Source: Paenibacillus urinalis (GTDB taxonomy: Bacteria; Bacillota; Bacilli; Paenibacillales; Paenibacillaceae). From it: a stretch of DNA of 64,000 bases. The notes under the pieces are model-generated. The model ran no database searches and had not been told where the DNA came from. It saw nothing but the letters and a program-made list of their open reading frames with translations. Location of the stretch: NCBI RefSeq assembly GCF_028747985.1, contig NZ_CP118108.1:379001-443000 (forward strand), given 5' to 3'. The position numbers and the translations under genes were made by a program. Below, in pieces: positions 43,859 through 52,989 of this stretch. Position 1 is the first letter of the stretch; each line of letters opens with the position of its first letter.

Positions 43859-46800
43859 ATGCCTTTTATATTAAGGTTTAATACAACAATGAACGGAGCT
43901 ATGACTTTTACAGGCAATACACTGGGGCTAAACAAGGTAACCAATCAGAATAATCAGGGAAATACAGGCTCAATTGGAGCATTCAGCACGTTGAATACTT
44001 CGGTCCGGGTCGGTAATTTCCCGCTGGGAACAACGCTGGATTATACCCAGAATGCATCAACTGCTATTTTGGATTTGCCTAGCGGTTCGACGGTTCTGTA
44101 TGCCGAATTGATCTGGGCAGCCAGCTACAATACGGGGGGGAATAACGTCATTGGGCAGATCGGCAACCCTGTGTTATTCACTACACCGGCAGGAACCTTC
44201 TCCGTTGCTCCTGATCCGGCGACAGCGCGGAATACCGCACCGACAGCGAATGATTATGTCAATTCGGCAAATGTAACGGCTCTTGTCCAGCAAGGGGGAG
44301 CCGGTACTTATATAACGGGGGCGGTGCCAGGGACGGTCACAGCATCGAATAACAATGATAACTTCGCCGGATGGACGCTGGCTGTCGTGTATGAGAATCC
44401 GTTCCTCCCGTCAAGGAACATGAGCGTGTTTGTCGGTGCAGAGGTCGTGAACCAGGCGCTTGGTGCGGCGACCGCTACGATTACCGGGTTCGCTACACCT
44501 GTTACTGGTGTCGTGAGCGGAAGGCTGATGGTCAGCGCAGGAGAGGGTGATCCTCAGCTGCTAGGTGATCAGCTGAGGTTTGGACCAACAACAGCAACGC
44601 TTGTAGCCATATCAGGTCCGAACAATCCGGTCAGTAATTTTTTTGGTTCGCAGATCAACAACAATCTGGGGCTCTTGGATACAAGGGGAACGTTTGGCAG
44701 TCTAAATAGTACGCCAGGTAATGCGGTCATTGGTGCCAGACAAGGGTGGGATATAACCAATGTTGACGTATCCTCCAGACTTGTCAATTCGCAGACTTCT
44801 GCTGTCATTCAGGCCACATCCCAGGGGGATGCTTATCTTGTAAATGGTCTCGGACTTCAAGTGGACGTGAATGCGCCATTTTTTGTATTTAATAAGAGCT
44901 CCAATGTGAGCAGTGCACTGGTTGGAGATGTGGTTCAGTATACACTCACCGCAGGCAATACAGGTACGGCCTCTGCCAATTTGGTGCTGCTGCAGGATAC
45001 ATTTTCTGCTTCCGGCGTATTCGTTCCGGGCTCCTTCTCCGTGAATGGTGTAGCACAGCCAGGTGCAGATCCAACGGTTGGGGTCAATCTGGGTACTGTG
45101 GCTCCAGGGCAGACGCTGACGATTATCTACTCGGTTCAAATTGTGTCTAGGCCGCCAGGATCAACACAGTCGAATGTAGCAAATCTCACCTACAATTTTC
45201 AAAGTCTTCCGGGCGGACCGACTTTCCAAGGGATGTCTCAATCGAACGGAAACAGCATTTCAATCGGCAATCGGCCGCCAACGACACAGAACTATTCCCT
45301 TGTCACCAATGAGAATATTCCCGCCGGGGGTCAGGTTACAGGTACGGATCCGGACGGAGATGCGCTGACCTTCTCACTGAATTCGGTGCCGACAAGCGGA
45401 ACAGCAATCGTCAATCCCGATGGCACGTATCAATACACCCCTAACACAGGCTTCGTTGGGAACGACTCCTTTACCGTATTGGTCAGCGATGGCTTCGGCG
45501 GAACAGCAGTTTCAACGATTGCAGTAACGGTGCTTAATCAGCCGCCTATTGCTAATAACCTGGATGTGTCCACGACCAAGAACGTTCCTGCAACAGGTCA
45601 AGTCACAGCGACGGATCCAAATGGAGATGTGCTCACGTTCAGTCTGAATTCATTACCGTCAAACGGTACGGTTGTATTCAATCCAGACGGAACCTTCCAG
45701 TATAATCCGAACCCTGGCTTTGCGGGCAACGATTCGTTCACCTATCTCGTCACCGATCCGAATGGAGGCACAGCCATTGGAATCGTCACGGTTCACGTTC
45801 TCAATCAGCCGCCCGTGGCACAGAACCTAAATCTGATAACGCCAGAGAATCTGTTTATTACAGGTCAGGTGATTGCGACCGATCCGGATGGGGATACAGT
45901 GACGTTTACATTAAATGCTCCGCCAGTAAATGGAACGGTAGTGGTGAATGCAGACGGAACGTTCCAGTACAATCCGAATCCTGGATTCATCGGTACAGAT
46001 ACCTTCACGGTGCTGGTCACTGATCCGAGCGGGGGCACTGCCATCTCTACCGTGACGATAGAGGTAATCAATCTGCCGCCGGTAACAAGTAATCTGAGTG
46101 TAGCGACAACATTAGGTGTGCCTGCAGGAGGTCAGGTTACAGCAACCGATCCGAACGGGGATCCGCTGACCTTCACACTGCAGTCTGCTCCATCCAATGG
46201 TACAGCCGTGGTCAACCCGGATGGTACGTTCACGTACACTCCGAATCCTGGCTTCCTTGGAGTAGATAACTTTAACGTGCTGGTAAGCGACCCGAATGGC
46301 GGGACGGCGGTTTCCGTTGTCACCGTTACGGTCACGAATCAGCCGCCAATCGTTCAGAATTTATCGTTGTCTACGTTAGGGAACACACCAGCCGGAGGTC
46401 AGGTCATTGCGACCGATCCGGATGGAAATCCACTGACATTCAGCTTGAATTCACTGCCAATGAACGGATCTGTAATTGTGAATCCGGATGGTACGTTCAC
46501 GTATACGCCGAATCCTGGATTTGCTGGAGTGGATTCCTTCACCGTTCTCGTATCCGATGGCTTTGGCGGCACAGCAATTGGCACGGTAACGGTCAGTGTG
46601 CAGAATCTGCCGCCGGTAACCAGCGATGTTTCTCTATCTACACTGCAGAATCTGCCCGCCGGGGGCCAAGTCGTAGCGACCGATCCGAATGGCGATCCGC
46701 TGACCTTTTCACAGTTGTCTGCACCAGCTAATGGAACTGTGGTAGTGAATCCGGACGGAACGTTTACCTATACGCCGAATACGGGGTATGTGGGTCCAGA

Positions 46801-49800
46801 CAGCTTCACTGTTCTTGTATCGGATGGGCTCGGCGGCACGGCCATATCCACGGTGTTCATCACGGTGATCGATCAGCCGCCGATCGGGCAGACACAAAAT
46901 TTCAGCACACTGCAAAATACACCGCTGCCAGGACAGCTGCTTGCAACCGATCCGGATGGCGATGCGCTGACCTTTACGCTCCTGTCTCCTCCGGCGAATG
47001 GAACAGCGGTCGTCAATCCTGATGGTACTTTCACGTATACTCCGGCTGCAGGATTTGTGGGTACCGATTCGTTCACAGCCCTGATCAGCGATGGCAAAGG
47101 CGGCACCGCTGTCGGTACAGCCATTATCACGGTCATCGATCAGCCGCCGGTTGCACAGGATTTGACACTCACGACAAACGTCAATACACCGGTAGCAGGG
47201 CAAATTCCAGCGACCGATCCAGATGGCGATGCGCTGACCTATACCGTATCCGTTCCACCAGCAAACGGGACAGTGGTACTAAATCCGGACGGCAGCTTCA
47301 CGTATACTCCTAATTTTAATTTTGTAGGGACAGATACATTCTCGGTGCTCGTCAGTGATGGTAAGGGAGGAACTGCGACTTCCACGGTTACGATCGGTGT
47401 GCCTGTTGATGCGCCGGTAACTTCAGATGTTACTTTAAATACGACCACGGATGTCCCGGTTGGGGGTCAAGTCATTGCCACCGATCCGCAAGGCCAAACG
47501 CTGACCTATGCTGTGCTGGTTCCGCCAGCGAATGGTACGGTGTTGCTGAATCCTGCAGATGGGACGTTTACCTATACACCAAATGCAGGCTTTATCGGGA
47601 CAGATACCTTCACGGTCCGAGTTACGAATACAAGCGGCGTATTCTCAGATTCACTGGTTACGGTCAACGTCAGCAACGTTCCACCGATTGCAGGCAACCT
47701 GACGCTGGATACGTTCCAGAACATTCCGGTTGCAGGCCAGATTCCAGCGAGCGACCCTGACGGCAATCCGCTGAACTACACCTTGTCTGTACCGCCTGCA
47801 CTGGGTACCGTATTGCTAAACCCGGCGGATGGTACGTTTACGTATACACCGAATGCAGGTGTCGTTGGTGTAGATACGTTCTCTGTGCTTGTCGATGACG
47901 GACGGGGTGGGACGGCGACTTCCGTCGTTACGGTGAATATTATTGATCGTCCGCCTGTAACTCAGGATGTAAGTCTAAGTACACCGAACAGCATACCAGT
48001 GGCTGGCGCTGTGACCGCCACCGATCCGGACGGGGATCCGCTTACCTTCAGTCTCAATGCTGCCCCGGTCTTTGGAACAGCTGTGGTCAACCCGGACGGT
48101 ACATTCACCTATACACCCAATGCAGGTTATGTAGGACCAGACAGCTTCACCGTTCTGGTGGATGACGGGAAAGGCGGCACCGCCATCTCTACGGTGAGTA
48201 TTACAGTGACCAATGCTCCACCTGTAGCGACAGGGACGAGTGTGACGACGCCGCAGAATACACCAGCCAATGGTGCGGTCACTGCCGTCGATCCAGAAGG
48301 TAATCCCCTGACCTTCTCACTGCTCAGTTCACCGGTGAATGGAACAGCGGTTGTTAATGCTGACGGTACATTTAGTTATTTCCCGAATACCGGTTATGTA
48401 GGGCCGGACAGCTTCACGGTCCTTGTCAGTGATGGATTGGGAGGTACAGCTATTGCCTCGGTTGAAGTTACCGTCACAGACAATCCGCCGGTGACATCAG
48501 ATCTGAGTCTGACAACGAATATTAACACGCCGGTAGCCGGGCAAGTGACAGCGGCAGACCCAGATGGCGATCCACTAACCTTCGGCATTCTGTCACTTGC
48601 AGCAAATGGTATTGCCGAGGTGAATCCGGATGGAACGTTTATCTATACGCCGAACACGGGTTACAGCGGCCCTGACAGCTTCACCGTGCTGGTGAGCGAT
48701 GGGAAGGGCGGAACGGCAGTATCCACCGTCACGGTCCAAGTCGTCAATCGTCCGCCGGTTGTATCCAATACAACATACGGTACGGTACAGTCAGTACCCG
48801 TCTCAGGTATTGTCACGGCAAGTGACCCGGATGGCGATCCGCTGAGCTATGTGATAGATACACCTCCAGCGAGTGGAACGGTATTGCTTAACCCGGATGG
48901 TACCTTCACTTACACACCCATTCCGACCTTCTTCGGTACCGATTTCTTCACTGTAGCGGTCAGTGATGGACGGGGTGGGATCACCTTTGGGGTTATCACA
49001 ATTGATGTTGCTATTAATCCACCGGTTGTGCAGGACCTGAGCGTAAGTACAGGAGGCAATACACCTGTATCTTCGCAGGTAGTGGTAACAGATCCGAACG
49101 GATTACCGATAACGGTGGCGCTGCTCTCGCCTCCTCTCAGTGGAACGGTAGTGGTGAATCCAGATGGAACGTTCACTTATACGCCGGATCCCGGGTTTAT
49201 AGGTACCGATAGCTTCACGGTTCAGGCGGTGAATTCAGCAGGCGGATCGGGTGTGGGTACCGTGACGGTGACCGTGTCCAACGTGCCTCCGACCGCAGAT
49301 GGTGCAAGCTTAACAACAATCCAGAATACGTCTGTGTCAGGAGCGGTGACAGCTAGTGATCCGGACGGTAATCCACTAACGTTCACCTTGAATTCGACAC
49401 CTTCAAGCGGAACGGTGATCTTGAATGCGGACGGTTCATTTACGTACACACCAAACACCGGCTTTGTCGGTGCAGATTCCTTCACCGTTCTGGTCAGTGA
49501 CGGACTCGGAGGTACGGCGATTGCGCTGGTGACGATTACCGTCACAGGTCGTCCGCCGATTACGCAGGATCAATCCATTGAAACGGGACCAAACACAAGT
49601 GTAGACGGACAGATTATTGCGTCAGATCCGGATGGCGATCCGCTGACTTATGTTATTGGATCTCTCCCGACGAATGGCACCGTCGTACTGAATGCCGACG
49701 GCAGCTTCATCTATACCCCGAATACCGGCTTTGTAGGTACCGATTCATTTACGGTATGGGTACTGGATGGAACAGGAGGGTCTGCCGTATCCACAGTCAG

Positions 49801-51709
49801 TATTACGATACCGAACCTGCCGCCCATTGTATCTGACTTTGCAACAAGCACACTTGTCGGCACACCTGTAACGTCACAGATTCCAGCCGTGGATCCGGAG
49901 GGTAATCCGCTCACTTATGCGCTAGGAACGGCGCCATTGAGCGGTACGGTCGTAGTCAATCCAGATGGGACGTTTACGTATACTCCGGATGTCGCCTTTA
50001 TCGGAACAGATACCTTCACAGTAGTTGTAACTGACCCATTTGGAGCTTCAACCACCGGAAGGGTGACGATTACCGTGTTCTCTGCTCCACCGGTGGCACC
50101 TGATATTTTCTTGACCACCCCGATTAATACGCCGGTAAGCGGAGTAGTGATTGCATCCGATCCGCAAGCAAGCACCTTGATCTACACTCAATATGTACCT
50201 CTGCCGAGCAACGGTACGGTGGTGGTCAATCCGGACGGTACGTTTACGTATACACCAAACCCGGGCTTTACGGGGGTTGATACCTTCCCGATCATAGTAT
50301 CTGATTTGTTTGGGGAGAACGCGATTTCTCGAGTGACCATCGTGGTAGGTGAGGATGTACCGATTGCCACTCCGGTGAATGTGGGGACTGCAGCGGGGCA
50401 GCCGGTTACCGGGTTTATACCGGCAGAGGATCCCGCCGGGTTGCCGCTGATCTTCACACTCGGGAATCCGCCGACGAACGGGACGGCTGTCGTGAGCCCG
50501 GATGGTACGTTTACGTATACACCGAATCCTGGTTTTACCGGTACAGATACGTTTAGTGTGATCGTGACGAACAGTGCAGGAATATCGGCGGTTGCACCGG
50601 TTACGGTCATTGTAGGCGGCGACTCGCCAGTTGCATCTCCGGTAAATGTAAGAACGACAGAGGGTCAGCCGGTTAGTGGTACAGTCATCGCGAACGATCC
50701 GAATGGACTCGCGCTGACGTTCTCGCTGGGCATTCCTCCATCAAATGGCACGGTGGTCGTCAATCCAGACGGTACGTTTACGTACACGCCTGATCCGGGC
50801 TTTGTCGGAACCGATTCCTTTACTGTCATTGTGACCAACAGTGCAGGACTGTTTACAGTGGCTTTTGCTATGGTAACGGTGCTTCAGGAAAGTCCTCCTT
50901 TTACAGCGGGACCGATTACGACTGATATCGGCATAGGAACAAATCAGGGGCAGCCGGTCACCGGACAGATTCTGGCCAGCAGTCCAGCAGGGCTTACATT
51001 AACATATACAGTCCTGCAATCGCCGGCTAACGGATCACTGGAGCTGAACCCGGATGGAAGCTTTATCTATACACCGAATCCAGGCTTTAGTGGTACGGAT
51101 ACTTTTTCGGTCACAGTAACAGACAGTCAGGGCCGTACTGCCGTATCCACCGTTACCGTCGTTGTTTATCCTCCGGCAAATACGGGAGGAGAGACGACCA
51201 TTCGAGTTCAACTGACAACACCTCAAGGCAGGCCGGTAAGCGGAGCGGCAGATGGCGGACCGGGGGCCGTATACCAGGTGTATAGCCAGCCTGCGAATGG
51301 AAATCTAAGACTTCGTCCAGACGGCACGTTTACGTATACGCCAAATCCAGGCTTTATCGGCAGCGATACGTTTACCATCCGATATATCGATTCCAGAGGA
51401 GCTGTCTATCTATATGTAGTGACCGTGAATGTAGTGGCGTTATCCAACACGGTGCTGATTGATCTAAGAACAGAGGAGAATACTTCTGTATCCGGCGATC
51501 TGAACGCTTTTGGACGATTGACAACAGCACAGCTCGTGGATCCGCCGAATAACGGAAGGGTTACACTAAATGCCAATGGAACCTTCACTTATATACCGGA
51601 TCTCGATTATATCGGGCCTGATCAGATTACGTTCATCGTTACGCTTGCTTCGGGCGAGACCTATACGGTCATCGTCAATATCAGGGTCGTTCCGGGTGGA
51701 GATGAATAA
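43859..51709 (+). CDS. Giant repeat protein with 24 cadherin/Ig-like domains
   Basis: This gene encodes about 2616 residues. The start is placed at 43859 (MPFILRFNTTMNGAMTFTGN) because GGGGGTGG lies about 10 bases upstream and this N-terminus has the form known from Bacillus repeat-domain proteins; an ATG 39 bases earlier lacks support. Residues 1-345 form a unique domain. Residues 350-465 resemble DUF11 (VVQYTLTAGNTGTASANLV). From residue 471 to the end there are 24 tandem repeats of about 89 residues, each with PP near the start, a DPDGDPLTF-like acidic loop likely to bind calcium and NPDGTFTYTPNPGFVGTDSF. No signal peptide, LPXTG motif, SLH domain or membrane helix is visible. A surface or spore-outer-layer filament is likely but unproven. 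It is a single-gene unit. Confidence 0.9.
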   Translation: MPFILRFNTTMNGAMTFTGNTLGLNKVTNQNNQGNTGSIGAFSTLNTSVRVGNFPLGTTLDYTQNASTAILDLPSGSTVLYAELIWAASYNTGGNNVIGQIGNPVLFTTPAGTFSVAPDPATARNTAPTANDYVNSANVTALVQQGGAGTYITGAVPGTVTASNNNDNFAGWTLAVVYENPFLPSRNMSVFVGAEVVNQALGAATATITGFATPVTGVVSGRLMVSAGEGDPQLLGDQLRFGPTTATLVAISGPNNPVSNFFGSQINNNLGLLDTRGTFGSLNSTPGNAVIGARQGWDITNVDVSSRLVNSQTSAVIQATSQGDAYLVNGLGLQVDVNAPFFVFNKSSNVSSALVGDVVQYTLTAGNTGTASANLVLLQDTFSASGVFVPGSFSVNGVAQPGADPTVGVNLGTVAPGQTLTIIYSVQIVSRPPGSTQSNVANLTYNFQSLPGGPTFQGMSQSNGNSISIGNRPPTTQNYSLVTNENIPAGGQVTGTDPDGDALTFSLNSVPTSGTAIVNPDGTYQYTPNTGFVGNDSFTVLVSDGFGGTAVSTIAVTVLNQPPIANNLDVSTTKNVPATGQVTATDPNGDVLTFSLNSLPSNGTVVFNPDGTFQYNPNPGFAGNDSFTYLVTDPNGGTAIGIVTVHVLNQPPVAQNLNLITPENLFITGQVIATDPDGDTVTFTLNAPPVNGTVVVNADGTFQYNPNPGFIGTDTFTVLVTDPSGGTAISTVTIEVINLPPVTSNLSVATTLGVPAGGQVTATDPNGDPLTFTLQSAPSNGTAVVNPDGTFTYTPNPGFLGVDNFNVLVSDPNGGTAVSVVTVTVTNQPPIVQNLSLSTLGNTPAGGQVIATDPDGNPLTFSLNSLPMNGSVIVNPDGTFTYTPNPGFAGVDSFTVLVSDGFGGTAIGTVTVSVQNLPPVTSDVSLSTLQNLPAGGQVVATDPNGDPLTFSQLSAPANGTVVVNPDGTFTYTPNTGYVGPDSFTVLVSDGLGGTAISTVFITVIDQPPIGQTQNFSTLQNTPLPGQLLATDPDGDALTFTLLSPPANGTAVVNPDGTFTYTPAAGFVGTDSFTALISDGKGGTAVGTAIITVIDQPPVAQDLTLTTNVNTPVAGQIPATDPDGDALTYTVSVPPANGTVVLNPDGSFTYTPNFNFVGTDTFSVLVSDGKGGTATSTVTIGVPVDAPVTSDVTLNTTTDVPVGGQVIATDPQGQTLTYAVLVPPANGTVLLNPADGTFTYTPNAGFIGTDTFTVRVTNTSGVFSDSLVTVNVSNVPPIAGNLTLDTFQNIPVAGQIPASDPDGNPLNYTLSVPPALGTVLLNPADGTFTYTPNAGVVGVDTFSVLVDDGRGGTATSVVTVNIIDRPPVTQDVSLSTPNSIPVAGAVTATDPDGDPLTFSLNAAPVFGTAVVNPDGTFTYTPNAGYVGPDSFTVLVDDGKGGTAISTVSITVTNAPPVATGTSVTTPQNTPANGAVTAVDPEGNPLTFSLLSSPVNGTAVVNADGTFSYFPNTGYVGPDSFTVLVSDGLGGTAIASVEVTVTDNPPVTSDLSLTTNINTPVAGQVTAADPDGDPLTFGILSLAANGIAEVNPDGTFIYTPNTGYSGPDSFTVLVSDGKGGTAVSTVTVQVVNRPPVVSNTTYGTVQSVPVSGIVTASDPDGDPLSYVIDTPPASGTVLLNPDGTFTYTPIPTFFGTDFFTVAVSDGRGGITFGVITIDVAINPPVVQDLSVSTGGNTPVSSQVVVTDPNGLPITVALLSPPLSGTVVVNPDGTFTYTPDPGFIGTDSFTVQAVNSAGGSGVGTVTVTVSNVPPTADGASLTTIQNTSVSGAVTASDPDGNPLTFTLNSTPSSGTVILNADGSFTYTPNTGFVGADSFTVLVSDGLGGTAIALVTITVTGRPPITQDQSIETGPNTSVDGQIIASDPDGDPLTYVIGSLPTNGTVVLNADGSFIYTPNTGFVGTDSFTVWVLDGTGGSAVSTVSITIPNLPPIVSDFATSTLVGTPVTSQIPAVDPEGNPLTYALGTAPLSGTVVVNPDGTFTYTPDVAFIGTDTFTVVVTDPFGASTTGRVTITVFSAPPVAPDIFLTTPINTPVSGVVIASDPQASTLIYTQYVPLPSNGTVVVNPDGTFTYTPNPGFTGVDTFPIIVSDLFGENAISRVTIVVGEDVPIATPVNVGTAAGQPVTGFIPAEDPAGLPLIFTLGNPPTNGTAVVSPDGTFTYTPNPGFTGTDTFSVIVTNSAGISAVAPVTVIVGGDSPVASPVNVRTTEGQPVSGTVIANDPNGLALTFSLGIPPSNGTVVVNPDGTFTYTPDPGFVGTDSFTVIVTNSAGLFTVAFAMVTVLQESPPFTAGPITTDIGIGTNQGQPVTGQILASSPAGLTLTYTVLQSPANGSLELNPDGSFIYTPNPGFSGTDTFSVTVTDSQGRTAVSTVTVVVYPPANTGGETTIRVQLTTPQGRPVSGAADGGPGAVYQVYSQPANGNLRLRPDGTFTYTPNPGFIGSDTFTIRYIDSRGAVYLYVVTVNVVALSNTVLIDLRTEENTSVSGDLNAFGRLTTAQLVDPPNNGRVTLNANGTFTYIPDLDYIGPDQITFIVTLASGETYTVIVNIRVVPGGDE
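45269..51694 (+). repeat. 24 tandem coding repeats of about 268 bases
   Basis: The repeats encode the Ig/cadherin-like modules. Protein similarity is high throughout, with the NPDGTFTYTPN core nearly constant in repeats 4-21 and divergence in the last three. DNA copies differ at many silent sites, so these are old duplications and not a recent expansion. Confidence 0.88.
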
Positions 51710-51740
51710 GGCAGAATAGTAATGAAAAAGCACAAATGAA

Positions 51741-51781
51741 AGGCCCGGGGGAATCAATTCCTTTTCCCGGGCTTCTTTTTG
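51741..51781 (+). terminator. Terminator after the giant gene, overlapping the methyltransferase end
   Basis: GCCCGGGGGAA pairs with TTTTCCCGGGC (two G-T pairs) and is followed by TTCTTTTTG. Its 3' half is also the last coding stretch of the converging minus-strand gene. Confidence 0.82.
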
Positions 51782-52689
51782 TTTATCTTTGACTTGTTTT
51801 TGGCAGATGGCTCCTGTGATCTGCTGTGTCTGGAAACGCGAGATGGATTTGCCTTCGTTCTTCTGCCGGACCCATAGTAAGGATGCTTGGTATCCGGAGG
51901 AGGGATATCAGAAGTAGGCTTCGGAGCGGCCAAATGAGGATTATCAGCGGATGGTGCGGTGCTTGCTTCAAGGGAAGGATGTAACTGATCCGCGTCCAAT
52001 ATTGCAGAGAGATGCTCAGTCTGTACCCATCGATCTCCATAACGGAGATTTCGGAATGCCGCTCTCTGTTCCTTAACGTACAGCGGCTCTTCCAGCTCGC
52101 AGGATCTCCACATTTCAAGATCTGGTGTTGATACGGGTTCCTTGATAACAAGAAAATGATACATAATTTGATAGGCCACATTTAATTGGCTCTGCCGAAG
52201 CAGCACGAGCTCCAGATCATCGTACGCTCCGTATTCGGGGAAATAAAAAAACTCCATTCGGATCAGTCTCAAATCGATGGGAGCAGCTCCCGGGACAGGT
52301 TCAGCGAGGGACCATGCGGGCGGCCAGGAGAAGGAATGCTCCTCATCACCAATGAGCTTGTGATTATCCTGTGTCCAGTAGCGCGGAGAATGCTCGTTGA
52401 ACTGCTGCTTATACAGCGGATTCACCATATTGGCCGTTACGTGGGCGTAAGGAGCCACGATACATACAATGGCTTTATGCTTACATACCCGGTAAATCTC
52501 ATGCAGGACGTTGTTCAAATTATGAACATACTGGAGGCTGTGTGAAGCAATAAGAAATTCAGCGCTGTCGTCATCAAACGGAAGAGGATCATTTAAATTA
52601 TGGACCAGATCGACCCCATCATAAGGAATCAAGTCGATACCGATACATCCGGGAAATTTCTGCTGTCCACAGCCTAGATCGATTCTCAA
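51754..52689 (-). CDS. SAM-dependent methyltransferase with basic C-terminal tail
   Basis: This 311-residue protein has a class I methyltransferase fold at the N-terminus. The SAM loop is MRIDLGCGQQKFPGCIGID, the second acidic strand is LVHNLNDPLPFDDDSAEFLIASHSLQYV, and EIYRVCKHKAIVCIVAPY follows. The middle (residues 100-225) is family-specific with many aromatic residues. The last 80 residues are Pro/Ser-rich and become strongly basic (KNKSKINKKKPGKRN), which may bind nucleic acid or a surface polymer. The start comes right at the SAM motif with GAGGGGA upstream. The 3' end runs into the terminator of the giant repeat gene. The substrate is unknown. Confidence 0.8.
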   Translation of the reverse strand: MRIDLGCGQQKFPGCIGIDLIPYDGVDLVHNLNDPLPFDDDSAEFLIASHSLQYVHNLNNVLHEIYRVCKHKAIVCIVAPYAHVTANMVNPLYKQQFNEHSPRYWTQDNHKLIGDEEHSFSWPPAWSLAEPVPGAAPIDLRLIRMEFFYFPEYGAYDDLELVLLRQSQLNVAYQIMYHFLVIKEPVSTPDLEMWRSCELEEPLYVKEQRAAFRNLRYGDRWVQTEHLSAILDADQLHPSLEASTAPSADNPHLAAPKPTSDIPPPDTKHPYYGSGRRTKANPSRVSRHSRSQEPSAKNKSKINKKKPGKRN

Positions 52690-52989
52690 GAAAATCCCCT
52701 CTTTTCTAACAGGCCTGTATTGTCACAGGTCTTTGTCGGCTCTTCTTTAGTTGTATGCCGGGGGAGTTGATCTCGTATAAGCGTTCATCCCCTAAGGGCT
52801 AAACTTGTATCCTTCAATGGGCGAATCCATCTCTCTGCTCAAAAAGAAGTCGGATTTTTAAATATCAATTATGCTAAAGGACCTATTTATGGGATTCATT
52901 GTATAAAATATAATTCTACTCACAATATGAAGCGCTTACAAACATGTGTATCCAAAGCAGGTAGTTACCTAATTAAAGGAGGCTATATC
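52690..52989. other. Divergent upstream region of the methyltransferase and rhamnogalacturonan lyase genes
   Basis: About 300 bases without a gene. It contains a TATAAT box at 52909-52914 with a poor -35 region and, just downstream, ATGAAGCGCTTACA at 52927-52940. That stretch matches the cre consensus at 11 of 14 positions, with all mismatches in one arm. Catabolite repression of the lyase is possible but weakly supported. Confidence 0.4.

Noticed and set aside
45865..51588. Many antisense reading frames opposite the giant gene
   Set aside because: They recur with the repeat period and mirror its codon pattern, lack ribosome sites and are shadows of the coding strand.
45269..51700. Regular repeats that might be taken for a CRISPR array or satellite DNA
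   Set aside because: The period of about 268 bases stays in one open frame and encodes similar protein modules; there are no short identical repeats with unique spacers.
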